Of a stretch of 39,872 nucleotides of DNA, positions 15,642-23,789 are shown piece after piece. The stretch lies in contig CANBYM010000017.1 of assembly GCA_947373605.1 (NCBI GenBank), positions 1 to 39,872 of the forward strand, given 5' to 3'. Source of the stretch: Comamonadaceae bacterium (GTDB lineage: Bacteria; Pseudomonadota; Gammaproteobacteria; Burkholderiales; Burkholderiaceae_C). The notes beneath the pieces are model-generated. The model did no database searches. It was not told the DNA's origin and was given only the letters and a program-made list of their open reading frames with translations. The translations under genes were made by a program, and so were the position numbers. How positions within the stretch are numbered: position 1 is the stretch's first letter; each line of letters starts with the position of its first letter.

Positions 15642-16739
15642 ATGCCGATCGGATTGCAGCCGATCCCTGATGATCTTTCGCAGTCCTACCGTGGCCAGCT
15701 TGAAGACCTGCAGCAGCGCTTGCTGGGTGAGCCCTACTTGCAGGCCAGACGCCTACGCAGAACCTCAGTCGGACGGTTAATTCTGCAAGGTGCGCAAGAT
15801 GAGCCCACGCATGCGGACATTCACCTGGTGGTGCACAAGTCAGGGGCCTTGGTATGGGAAGTCTGGTTGGCGCCTCCTGCACAGGCAATCAACGTCTCTG
15901 AATGGATTCGCTGGCTGGATATGGAGGTCGAAGGCAGTGTTGCACGCAACATTTGGCATGCACTCAACCCCGTTGATGGCGATCACAAACACGAGCCGGA
16001 AATGACGCTTCCCCTTGCTGTTTTACGTGCTCCGGACGCGACGCTTGACCAATTGCTTGCCAGGCATGGACACGATCTCGTCAAATTGCTGCACAGGGAC
16101 GTTTCACCAGAAAGGTTCAAACCCAGCTTTGTGCGTGAACAACTGGCGGCAGATTTTTGCAGACACGAACAAGGGATGTCACTGGTTGCCCGCAACGGTG
16201 CCATAGATGTGCATGGGCAGTCTGCCGCGCTGGAGGGGACTCCGCTGCCGCAGAGCACTTTGCCCCTTTTGGTAACTCTGGAGTTGCTGTGCCTGGAGAG
16301 GGCTGTGTTGCGCTCCTTTCTCAATCGCTTTACGCGGGGCGTCTACGGTACAACCGAGGACCTGATACAGCTCAGACGCGACATTTTTGACGGGTTGGAA
16401 GAGTATTACGGCACGCTCGCAAAGACACATGGATACACGGCCGAAGCAACGGCTTTGGGCGAATCCATGTTTGGTATCAATGATTTGTTTGATTCGGTCG
16501 TGGAACGTCTGGATGCCCTAACTTTTGAGATCACCACGCGAAACCAGCAAGCGGTCAACCATCTTGGATTCTGGTTGACAACCTCATTTGGTGCCATTGA
16601 AACGGGCTTTGTCGCGGCCGGCATTGCCACTTGGTATTGCGCCAGCAACCTGTGGGCCGTTCTGGCATGGACATTGGGCGTCACCGCAGCTACAGCTTTG
16701 GTGATTTCGGGCCTTTTGAAATGGAAGATGAAAGCATGA
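15642..16739 (+). CDS. Unknown protein with two C-terminal membrane helices
   Basis: I do not recognise the family. From ATG 15642 it has 365 aa: a soluble N-terminal part, a long helical region rich in Arg/Glu/Leu (ALERAVLRS-like, then LIQLRRDIFDGLEEYYGTL), and two adjacent hydrophobic segments at the end (FGAIETGFVAAGIATWYC and LWAVLAWTLGVTAATALVIS). The layout, a helical arm followed by two C-terminal membrane helices, recalls CorA/RMD1-type proteins, but no GMN motif is present. An earlier ATG at 15516 is open but would include the terminator above; neither has a clear ribosome binding site. Its stop overlaps the next start (ATGA), so it is coupled to the ATP-grasp gene. Confidence 0.65.
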   Translation: MPIGLQPIPDDLSQSYRGQLEDLQQRLLGEPYLQARRLRRTSVGRLILQGAQDEPTHADIHLVVHKSGALVWEVWLAPPAQAINVSEWIRWLDMEVEGSVARNIWHALNPVDGDHKHEPEMTLPLAVLRAPDATLDQLLARHGHDLVKLLHRDVSPERFKPSFVREQLAADFCRHEQGMSLVARNGAIDVHGQSAALEGTPLPQSTLPLLVTLELLCLERAVLRSFLNRFTRGVYGTTEDLIQLRRDIFDGLEEYYGTLAKTHGYTAEATALGESMFGINDLFDSVVERLDALTFEITTRNQQAVNHLGFWLTTSFGAIETGFVAAGIATWYCASNLWAVLAWTLGVTAATALVISGLLKWKMKA

Positions 16740-18037
16740 AGGTCCTAGAAGATTCCCTGCTACTGCCGGCTCACAGCTCAGCTGAAGTGCTTAACCAAGG
16801 GTGTTATTGCCGAACGCTGGACCCAGCGCGGCTGCGCGAGGAAATAGACCGCGATGCATGCGCACACGGCCTGATGCAAAACATTACGCAGACGCGTCCC
16901 CATCTGTTTTCCTCTACGGCTGTTTTTCTGACGCCAACTGTCGCGCAACAGATTTCAGACACGATTCAGGCCATTGAGCGAGTCATTGCGCTGCCTGGCT
17001 ATGTGGCGCAGGCATTGGCCCGTGCTCCCGCGATTGCTGGGCAACTTGCGGGTCCCCGTGGGGTTTGCATGGGATATGACTTTCACATTTCAGAAGGCGG
17101 CCCCCAACTCATCGAGATCAACACGAATGCAGGCGGGCTCTTGCTCAATGCCGCTTTGGTGCGCGCCCAGGTGGCCTGCTGCGAAGCCATGCAATGGGCC
17201 TTCCTACCCCCACATGTGGGGGGCGACCTGGAGCCTGCATTGCTTGCGATGTTTCTGGCGGAGTGGCGCTTGCAGCGCGGTACAACTCCTTTGGGGCTGG
17301 TCGTCATCGTCGATGACGAACCGCAAGATCAGTATTTAGCGCCTGAGTTTGAGTTGTTCAAGCAATTATTCATACGCCATGGAATGGATGCGAGGGTGGT
17401 CGACCCTTCCGAATTGCAGTGGCATAACGACCGTCTTTGGCACGGCGTCGATGCGGTGGACTTGGTTTACAACCGTTTGACGGACTTCTACCTGGAAGCG
17501 GCACCGCATGATGCCCTGCGCCAAGCCTATCAATCAGGTGCCGTTGTGTTGACACCCGATCCGCGTGCCCATTCCTTGTATGCGGACAAGCGCAATTTGA
17601 TTGCACTGAGCGACGATGCGCTTCTCGCAAGTTGGGGGGCATCGGACTTGGATCGGGCCCTTCTGAGCGCGGCAATTCCCCGGACCCATTTGGTGAATGC
17701 ACAGCAGGCAGATCAACTGTGGACACAGCGCAAGCAGCTCTTTTTCAAGCCAGTGGCCGGCTATGGGTCCAAGGCCACGTACCGGGGCGACAAGCTCACC
17801 AAGCGGGTCTGGAGCGAGATTCTGGCCGGTGACTTTGTTGCCCAGGCGTTGGTTCCGCCGTCTCAACGGCAGATCAAGGTCGATGGGGTGGTCACTGAGC
17901 TCAAGTTCGATATTCGTGCCTACACCTACGCCGGGCATGTGCAATTGCTGGCCGCACGCATGTACAGCGGGCAGACTACCAACTTTCGCACCGAGGGTGG
18001 TGGTTTCGCACCGGTCGTTGTGATGCCCGCGGATTGA
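16736..18037 (+). CDS. Circularly permuted ATP-grasp ligase-like protein
   Basis: A 433-aa protein. EINTNAGG (127-134) and the ATP-grasp segment FFKPVAGYGSKATYRGDK (336-353), then VAQALVPPS (368-376), KFDIRAY (390-396) and a glycine-rich TEGGGFAP end give an order typical of circularly permuted ATP-grasp proteins related to glutathionylspermidine synthase. These enzymes join a carboxylate to an amine through an acyl phosphate. The substrates are unknown. ATG 16736 overlaps the previous stop; ATG 16721 is an alternative. The amidotransferase gene starts 13 bp downstream. Confidence 0.75.
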   Translation: MKVLEDSLLLPAHSSAEVLNQGCYCRTLDPARLREEIDRDACAHGLMQNITQTRPHLFSSTAVFLTPTVAQQISDTIQAIERVIALPGYVAQALARAPAIAGQLAGPRGVCMGYDFHISEGGPQLIEINTNAGGLLLNAALVRAQVACCEAMQWAFLPPHVGGDLEPALLAMFLAEWRLQRGTTPLGLVVIVDDEPQDQYLAPEFELFKQLFIRHGMDARVVDPSELQWHNDRLWHGVDAVDLVYNRLTDFYLEAAPHDALRQAYQSGAVVLTPDPRAHSLYADKRNLIALSDDALLASWGASDLDRALLSAAIPRTHLVNAQQADQLWTQRKQLFFKPVAGYGSKATYRGDKLTKRVWSEILAGDFVAQALVPPSQRQIKVDGVVTELKFDIRAYTYAGHVQLLAARMYSGQTTNFRTEGGGFAPVVVMPAD

Positions 18038-18050
18038 ATTGGGACGATCT

Positions 18051-18851
18051 ATGTGTGAATTGCTTGCAGTTTCAACATCCAGACCTTCGCGACTCACCTT
18101 CTCACTCAGTGCGTTGTCTGCCCGAAGCGCTTCACCGGGAAACATGCGAGATGGATGGGGTGTAGCCTATTGCCAAGGTGCGGATGTGGCGCTGTTTCGG
18201 GAGCCCGTTGCCGCATCCGACAGTGAGCTAGTACGCTACCTTGAGCGCGAAGGCCCCGCCACTACGCTGGCAATCTCCCATATCCGGCATGCCACGCAAG
18301 GTATGGTGACTTTGGCCAACACCCAGCCCTTTGTGCGTGAGCTTGGTGGAGTCAGCCATTGCTTTGCCCACAATGGAAATTTGGTGGGAATTGCCAGTGA
18401 TCCAAGGTTTGAACTGAGTGGCCGCTATCAACCTGTAGGACAAACAGATTCTGAGCACGCCCTTTGTGTGTTGATGTCGCAACTTGCGTCAATCTGGGAT
18501 GGCAAGCAACGGCCCTCCCTGGAACTTCGTCGCTCCACCGTTGCTGGATTTGCGGCAAGCATTTCAACTCTGGGGCCTGCCAACTTTCTGTATTCCGATG
18601 CACAGGTTCTTTTTGCCTATGGGCATCGCCGCATTCAGGCTGCTACAGGAAGGGTGTCTGCGCCAGGACTTTGGTTTTTGGAGCGCCATTGCAGCATTCC
18701 GCCACACCCAGGAGATGAGCAACTGGGACTCAGGGTGCATGAGGGTGATCAAAGCGTTGTGTTTGTTGCGAGTGTGCCCTTGAGTGACGAGGCTTGGAAG
18801 CCTTTACAAGAGGGTGAGTTGATCGTTGTCAGTGAAGGGGCCGTGCTTTAG
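18051..18851 (+). CDS. Class II glutamine amidotransferase (YafJ-like)
   Basis: A 266-aa N-terminal-nucleophile amidotransferase. Starting at ATG 18051, Cys2 becomes N-terminal after Met removal (MCELLAVS). Other landmarks are DGWGVA (34-39), ISHIRHAT with R79, HNGN (107-110) and QTDSEHAL. It could release ammonia from glutamine for the adjacent ATP-grasp ligase, or hydrolyse a gamma-glutamyl amide as EgtC does. The TTG at 18039 would hide the nucleophile. It ends a three-gene unit; the ArsA fusion begins 130 bp later. Confidence 0.85.
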   Translation: MCELLAVSTSRPSRLTFSLSALSARSASPGNMRDGWGVAYCQGADVALFREPVAASDSELVRYLEREGPATTLAISHIRHATQGMVTLANTQPFVRELGGVSHCFAHNGNLVGIASDPRFELSGRYQPVGQTDSEHALCVLMSQLASIWDGKQRPSLELRRSTVAGFAASISTLGPANFLYSDAQVLFAYGHRRIQAATGRVSAPGLWFLERHCSIPPHPGDEQLGLRVHEGDQSVVFVASVPLSDEAWKPLQEGELIVVSEGAVL

Positions 18852-18981
18852 GCGCCTGATATATGGGTTACCAGAAAACCGTCAACGGCGATTCAGGTAC
18901 GTGCGCCGCCATACCGACGATCTGGTTCTGCCGTGCCAATATTTGGTAGCTAAGCAGCCTATATTTTGAGAGGAGTGGCTC

Positions 18982-20982
18982 ATGTTGCGAGTTCTTGTTT
19001 TGGGTTCCGGTTGTTCCAAGTGCCAGGTCACCACAGGCATCATTGAACGAGTGGCAGAAGAGCAGGGTGTGGCAGTGGAGGTTGGCAAAATTACGGACCA
19101 TGATCAAATTCTTGGTTTCGGTGTTCTCCACACGCCAGCGGTGATGGTGGATGGTCAACTGGTGCACAGCGGTGGCATTCCGACCCACCACGCAGTTGAG
19201 TTGTGGTTGAGCCCCAAGCCGCTGGAATTGCTGAATAACCCCTCACGTCACATGTTCTTCACCGGTAAAGGAGGCGTGGGAAAAACGTCCCTTTCAACTG
19301 CAGTCGCGCTGTACTTGGCCGACAGCGGAAAGAAGGTGCTGCTGGTGAGCACCGACACCGCCACCAACCTGGACGAGATGCTGGGCGTGGAGCTCAAAAA
19401 CACGCCGGTTGCGGTGCCGCAGGTACCGGGTTTGTCCATCCTGAATATCGACCCTGATAACGCTGCCGAGGCGTATCGCCAGCGCGTGGTGGCGCAAATG
19501 GCGGCCGACTCCACGGACGCCGAACTGGCCACCGTGCGCGAGCAGTTGTCGGGCGCCTGCACCACCGAGATCGCCTCCTTTGACGAGTTTGCCTCGCTCT
19601 TATCCGACAAAGACCAGGCCTGGGACCACATCATTTTTGACACTGCGCCCACGGGCCACACCCTGCGCCTGCTGAGTTTGCCCAAAGCTTGGAGTGGCTT
19701 TTTGGCGGGCAACGACCGGGGCGCTTCCTGCCTGGGACCGCACTCGGGTTTAAAGATGCAAGAGGTGCGCTTCAAGGCTGCACTTGACGCCTTGAGCGAC
19801 CCCAAGCAAACCACCGTGGTGCTGGTGACCCGCCCGGACGTCGGTGCCATTAACGAGGCCTCTCGCACGTCAGAAGAACTGAAGGCCCTGGGCCTGTCCA
19901 ATCAGCGCTTGGTCGTGAATGGTGTGTTCCATGCCAGCACGCGCGAGGATGCCATTGCCAGTGCAATCGAGGATTTGGGCGTGCAAGCGCTGGCGGCCAT
20001 GCCGACGAACCTGCGGGCCCTGCCGCAAGACCAGGTGCCACTGCGCGCCTTTGACACGGTGGGGCTGCCTGCACTGCGAGCCCTGCTTGGCCAAGGCGAC
20101 GCGCCCCTCGCAGCCGGCCGGTCCATACCGATCTCCGTCCAAGGTCAGGGTCTCGATGCCTTGGCCGATGCACTGGCAGAAGTGGGACACGGCCTGATCA
20201 TGGTGATGGGTAAGGGCGGCGTGGGCAAGACCACCGTGGCCGCGGCGCTGGCAGTGGGCCTCGTGCAGCGGGGCAAGAGCGTGCACCTCAGCACCACCGA
20301 TCCGGCCGCGCACTTGAGCGTTACCCTGGCGGGCGAACTGCCAGGTCTCAAAGTGGACCGCATCGATCCGATAGTGGAGACGCAGCGTTATGTCGACAAG
20401 ATCATGGCGGCCAAGGGCCCCAAGCTCGACGAGCAAGAAAAGGCGCTGATGCTGGAAGACCTTCGCTCTCCCTGCACCGAAGAGGTGGCCGTATTCCATG
20501 CCTTCGCACGCGTGGTGAGTGAGGCGCGCAGCGCCTATGTGGTACTGGATACCGCGCCTACAGGCCATTCGCTTTTACTGATGGACGCCACAGGTGCCTA
20601 TCACCGGCAGATGGTGCGCGAGCTCGAAGGCCAAGCCAACAGCCGAATTGTTACGCCGCTCATGCGCCTGCAAGACCCCAGCTACACCAAGATCATTCTG
20701 GTGACGCTGCCCGAGACCACGCCGGTGTCACAGGCGCAGGCACTTCAGGAGGATCTACGTCGCGCCAAGATCGAGCCCTTTGCCTGGGTCATCAACAAGA
20801 GCGTGTTGGTCGCTGGCACGAAAGACCCGCTGCTGGCCGCGCGCTTAGCGGGTGAAAAAGAACAATGTGACCGTGTTGCCAATGGCCTGTCCAAGCAGAC
20901 CTACATGGTGCCCTGGCGTGTAAAGGCACCGATTGGTCTCACAGAGTTGTCAGCGCTGGTTGCGAAGCCTCAGCCGTCCTGA
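18982..20982 (+). CDS. arsA: Mini-thioredoxin fused to two-domain ArsA ATPase
   Basis: A 666-aa fusion. Residues 1-80 are a mini-thioredoxin (C11-S-K-C14; TPAVMVDGQLVHSGGIPT) closely like the stand-alone protein at 7980. Two ArsA halves follow. A1 has Walker A GKGGVGKTS at 95-103 and DTAPTGH at 220-226; A2 has GKGGVGKTT at 410-418 and DTAPTGH at 523-529. The cysteines that bind As(III)/Sb(III) in E. coli ArsA (C113, C172, C422) have clear counterparts: C193 (SGACTTEI), C250 (GASCLGP) and C498 (RSPCTEE). STDTATN in A1 replaces the usual STDPASN. ArsA normally powers ArsB or ACR3 and receives metalloid from the thioredoxin-fold ArsD. AGGAG lies 7 nt upstream. No arsD or arsB is near. Its 3' end overlaps mobB, on the other strand, by 44 nt. 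Confidence 0.93.
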   Translation: MLRVLVLGSGCSKCQVTTGIIERVAEEQGVAVEVGKITDHDQILGFGVLHTPAVMVDGQLVHSGGIPTHHAVELWLSPKPLELLNNPSRHMFFTGKGGVGKTSLSTAVALYLADSGKKVLLVSTDTATNLDEMLGVELKNTPVAVPQVPGLSILNIDPDNAAEAYRQRVVAQMAADSTDAELATVREQLSGACTTEIASFDEFASLLSDKDQAWDHIIFDTAPTGHTLRLLSLPKAWSGFLAGNDRGASCLGPHSGLKMQEVRFKAALDALSDPKQTTVVLVTRPDVGAINEASRTSEELKALGLSNQRLVVNGVFHASTREDAIASAIEDLGVQALAAMPTNLRALPQDQVPLRAFDTVGLPALRALLGQGDAPLAAGRSIPISVQGQGLDALADALAEVGHGLIMVMGKGGVGKTTVAAALAVGLVQRGKSVHLSTTDPAAHLSVTLAGELPGLKVDRIDPIVETQRYVDKIMAAKGPKLDEQEKALMLEDLRSPCTEEVAVFHAFARVVSEARSAYVVLDTAPTGHSLLLMDATGAYHRQMVRELEGQANSRIVTPLMRLQDPSYTKIILVTLPETTPVSQAQALQEDLRRAKIEPFAWVINKSVLVAGTKDPLLAARLAGEKEQCDRVANGLSKQTYMVPWRVKAPIGLTELSALVAKPQPS

Positions 20983-21475
20983 AGGGTTGCGCATGTTGCA
21001 ACACAAACGTTGCTATGGCTGGCACATCGGTCAGGTCTAGAACTGGGACATCCACGCCGGCTAACGGCTGGTCACTGGCGATGGCTGCAATGCCCGGCGA
21101 ATGGGGCCACAGGAGACTCTTCCCTACGCCGTCGCGCCAGATTTCCAGTTTTGGGAACCCACCCTGTTTGAAGCCCTCAATCAGTACCAGGTCGCAGTGC
21201 TGCATGCGCGCCACCAGTTCGCTCAGCGTGGGCTCGGGTGCGCCTCGCAACTCATGCATCAACGCCCAACGATCATTGCCCATCAGCAGCACTTCTTTGC
21301 AGCCGGATTCACGCAAGCGGTAGGAGTCCTTGCCAGGCCGGTCGATATCTACATTCTTGTGGCTGTGCTTGATTAAGGAGACCACCAGGCCCCGTGCGGT
21401 CAATTCGGGCACCAGATTTTCCAATAGCGTGGTCTTGCCCATACCGGAATGGCCTGCGATACCAAAAACTTTCAT
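20939..21475 (-). CDS. mobB: MobB-like molybdenum cofactor guanylation adaptor
   Basis: A 178-aa GTP-binding P-loop protein that assists conversion of molybdopterin to the guanine dinucleotide form. Features are GHSGMGKTTLLENLVPEL (P-loop), SLIKHSHKNVDID and DRPGKDSYRLRESGC, then DLVLIEGFKQGGFPKLEI. The C-terminal tail overlaps the 3' end of the ArsA gene by 44 nt (convergent). It follows the DMT transporter gene after about 106 bp. Its presence fits a molybdoenzyme somewhere in the genome, and the ModA-like protein at 3856 is a possible link. Confidence 0.88.
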   Translation of the reverse strand: MKVFGIAGHSGMGKTTLLENLVPELTARGLVVSLIKHSHKNVDIDRPGKDSYRLRESGCKEVLLMGNDRWALMHELRGAPEPTLSELVARMQHCDLVLIEGFKQGGFPKLEIWRDGVGKSLLWPHSPGIAAIASDQPLAGVDVPVLDLTDVPAIATFVLQHAQPFRTAEASQPALTTL

Positions 21476-21581
21476 CTTCTTCTCCGTGATTATTTTTAAG
21501 CGCTGATTTCCAGGCGCTTCATCTTTTCAAAAGAATGGGTTCTTTCGGGGGCGCTTTAGGTTGATTTCGATAAAGTTCGAT

Positions 21582-22643
21582 TTACCGATGTGAATGCCGA
21601 TGGTGGATGTCGGGAAAATGAGTATGGCGGTGCTTGAGTGCCACATGTTGATGCGCGTGGGAGTGCGGCTCCACACCGTCCCATGCGAAGTCGTGGCTGT
21701 GCTGGTGATGCTCGTCGTGCCGGTGCTTGTGACCGTGCGGCATCTCAGCATGCGCGTGTTCATGGGCGTGGTGCTCGGTCAAGTGGAGCCACACGCCTGC
21801 GGCCATCAAGGCCGCAGCTACCCAGAAGCTGGCACTTGTAGGCTCTGCAAATAACAGAACGGAAATCGCAGCGCCGACAAAGGGAGCTGTCGAGAAGTAA
21901 GCCCCTGTTCGTGCCGTGCCTAGTCCGCGCAGTGCCAGCACAAACAACACCAGACTCAGGCCATAACCCAGAAAGCCAATAACCATTGCCGTGGACAACA
22001 GCGGCAACTCGGGCCAATCGGCGCCTAAGGCAAACGCCAGAGCGGTATTGACACCACCGGCCACAAGCCCTTTGCTACCTGCCACAAAAAGTGCGTCTGA
22101 CGCAGACACCTTGCGCGTGAGATTGTTGTCAATGGCCCAGGCCAGGCAAGCACCGGCAAGGGCCAACGGCCCCAGCCCAGAGGCCGTGGCCTCACCTGTC
22201 GGCCATGCCAATACCGCACCACCGGCCACAATCAGGACCATGCCCATCACAATGCGGCGGTCGGTACTTTCTTTGAACACCAGCCAGGCTAGCACCGCTG
22301 TAAGAACTGCCTCCAAATTCAAAAACAAGGATGCAGTGGCTGCTGTGGTGTGCGAGAGCCCCACCATCAATAAGAGCGGCCCCAACACCCCGCCAAATGC
22401 AATCGCGCCCAGTAGCCAGGGCCACTCGTGTGCAGGCATGCCCACTGGCTGCCATCCCCGATCACGCACCAGGCGCGTGACGGTCAATCCGAAACCGCTC
22501 CCTAAATACAACAAGCCCGCCAACAGGAACGGAAACGAAAGACTCGCGCCATCACCAATGAGCTGCTTGGCAAACGGTGTACTGGCTCCAAACAGAATGG
22601 CTGCCCCCAGTGCTGGCCAAGCAGCACGGTGTAGACCGGTCAT
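21582..22643 (-). CDS. DMT/EamA transporter with His-rich tail
   Basis: A 353-aa protein of the drug/metabolite transporter superfamily: ten predicted helices in two EamA repeats (LFGASTPFAKQLIGDGASL; HTTAATASLFLNLEAVLTAV). The last 65-70 residues form a cytoplasmic-type tail with about 25 histidines (for example EHHAHEHAHAEMPHGHKHRH). This is not a normal EamA feature and suggests divalent metal binding. The start ATG 22643 overlaps the methyltransferase stop (ATGA); an upstream Met at 22667 is less likely. The substrate may be a metal or a metal-binding metabolite, which is an inference from the tail and from the cadR context. Confidence 0.85.
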   Translation of the reverse strand: MTGLHRAAWPALGAAILFGASTPFAKQLIGDGASLSFPFLLAGLLYLGSGFGLTVTRLVRDRGWQPVGMPAHEWPWLLGAIAFGGVLGPLLLMVGLSHTTAATASLFLNLEAVLTAVLAWLVFKESTDRRIVMGMVLIVAGGAVLAWPTGEATASGLGPLALAGACLAWAIDNNLTRKVSASDALFVAGSKGLVAGGVNTALAFALGADWPELPLLSTAMVIGFLGYGLSLVLFVLALRGLGTARTGAYFSTAPFVGAAISVLLFAEPTSASFWVAAALMAAGVWLHLTEHHAHEHAHAEMPHGHKHRHDEHHQHSHDFAWDGVEPHSHAHQHVALKHRHTHFPDIHHRHSHR

Positions 22644-23260
22644 GTGGACATCTTTCTGCACATGCAATAGATGAACTGTTGGTCGGTGCCAAAAGGCGTG
22701 TGGTGCAACTGCTCTTCGTGGGCCAGTAACGTAAACGCCTCGCCAAATTCAGAATGCAGCTCCTCTGGCGCATAGCGCATCACCGGTAGGCCGCTGCATT
22801 GGGTCGGGCCGTTGGTGCCGAAGGTGGCCATGATGACGTGGCCGCCAGGTTTGAGCGCACGCAGCACTTGCTTCACATAGGCTTTGCGGTCTTCATCCGT
22901 TGTCAGAAAGTGAAACACGGCGCGATCGTGCCAGATGTCAAAGCTGTAGGGCTCAAACACCGCCTGCGTGATGTCGGCCTCCAGCCAGCGCACGCTCTCG
23001 CCTTGCGGACCCAGACGGCGCCGGCTCTCGTGCAGTGCAGCAACGGACAAATCCAGCACGGTGAGCGCACGGTAACCATCATCCAGAAGATCGTCCACTA
23101 ATATGGATGCACCACCGCCCACATCAATGATGGCGGCATCGCGGCCCAATCCGGTGTCGTGAATCAATCGCATGGACATTTCTGCATGTGGCTGAAACCA
23201 ACTCACGTTGTCCGGTGCCTTGGTGGTGTAGACCTTTTCCCAGTGTTCTTTGTTTTGCAT
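22640..23260 (-). CDS. Class I SAM-dependent methyltransferase
   Basis: A 206-aa Rossmann-fold methyltransferase. It begins HWEKVYTTKAPDNVSWFQPH, then motif I IIDVGGGAS, VLDLSVAALHESRRRLG, DIWHDRAVFHFLT and the post-motif ALKPGGHVIMATF. ATG 23260 has GGAG in a good position; the longer frame to 23380 is unsupported. The family often sits beside metal-resistance genes, and its substrate is not known. It lies 20 bp after the MerR-type gene and overlaps the DMT gene, forming an operon. Confidence 0.85.
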   Translation of the reverse strand: MQNKEHWEKVYTTKAPDNVSWFQPHAEMSMRLIHDTGLGRDAAIIDVGGGASILVDDLLDDGYRALTVLDLSVAALHESRRRLGPQGESVRWLEADITQAVFEPYSFDIWHDRAVFHFLTTDEDRKAYVKQVLRALKPGGHVIMATFGTNGPTQCSGLPVMRYAPEELHSEFGEAFTLLAHEEQLHHTPFGTDQQFIYCMCRKMST

Positions 23261-23280
23261 GCTTGTCTCCTTGTCGTGGT

Positions 23281-23712
23281 TCAACCTAGGTGGGTATGGC
23301 GTTCTGGTTTGGCTTCGGTCTCCATCGCGGCCAGGCCTTGCAAAATGCCGCAGGCATCCACCGCCTGCTCGGTCTGGCAACGCTCACGCAGCAGGGCCAG
23401 TTGCTCTTTCAAATGGATGAGTTCACGGATGCGCTCATCCACATGGGCCATGTGCTGGTCAAACACGGCGTTGACGGCACCACAGCCCTCGGCAGGTTGA
23501 TCGGCCAGATCCAGCAGGGTGTGGATTTCCTCGTGGCTCATGTCGAGCGCGCGGCAGTTGCGGATGAAGCGCAAGCGCTCCAGGTGCGCCGGACCGTAGA
23601 CCCGGAAGTTGCCCGCCGTGCGCGCGGTTGCTGGCAGCAGGCCTTCTTTCTCGTAATAGCGCACGGTTTCCACCGTGGTCTGGGCGACCTGGGCTAATTC
23701 GCCGATTTTCAT
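23281..23712 (-). CDS. Cd(II)/Pb(II)-responsive MerR regulator (CadR/PbrR type)
   Basis: A 144-aa MerR-family activator. The N-terminal helix-turn-helix (MKIGELAQVAQTTVETVRYY) is followed by the dimerisation helix and the metal-binding C-terminus. Cysteines C77 (EGCGAVN), C112 (RERCQTEQ) and C121 (ACGILQGL) match the CadR/PbrR ligand set. ATG 23712 is preferred over the longer start at 23724. It is divergent from the P-type ATPase and shares its promoter region, which has the long spacer typical of MerR control. Confidence 0.93.
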   Translation of the reverse strand: MKIGELAQVAQTTVETVRYYEKEGLLPATARTAGNFRVYGPAHLERLRFIRNCRALDMSHEEIHTLLDLADQPAEGCGAVNAVFDQHMAHVDERIRELIHLKEQLALLRERCQTEQAVDACGILQGLAAMETEAKPERHTHLG

Positions 23713-23731
23713 GGAGGGCTCCAAATAGTTC

Positions 23732-23762
23732 TTGACTCTATAGTAGCTTTAGGTTGCCTAAT
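23732..23762 (+). promoter_or_regulatory. MerR-type promoter/operator for the P-type ATPase
   Basis: TTGACT (23732-23737) and CCTAAT (23757-23762) are separated by 19 bp, longer than the usual 17 and typical of MerR-activated promoters. The spacer holds the imperfect dyad CTATAGTAGCTTTAG, like known cadR/pbrR sites. Activation by metal-bound CadR is expected; the same region would carry the divergent cadR operon's promoter. Confidence 0.75.
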
Positions 23763-23781
23763 GAAAGGAGTTTCAATGTAA
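23761..23781 (+). other. Six-codon leader frame before the ATPase
   Basis: ATG AAA GGA GTT TCA ATG TAA. An AAAGGAG (23764-23770) lies 5 nt before the second ATG, which is directly followed by TAA. The ATPase ATG at 23790 is too far (19 nt) from that ribosome binding site to use it well, so the start-stop may reduce or couple translation. It could also be a decayed start codon. Confidence 0.35.
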
Positions 23782-23789
23782 AGCCCGTC

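Noticed and set aside
18930..18972. ArsR-type operator before the ArsA fusion
   Set aside because: AATATTTGG and CCTATATT are only loosely symmetric, and I could not relate them to the dyad at 5602.
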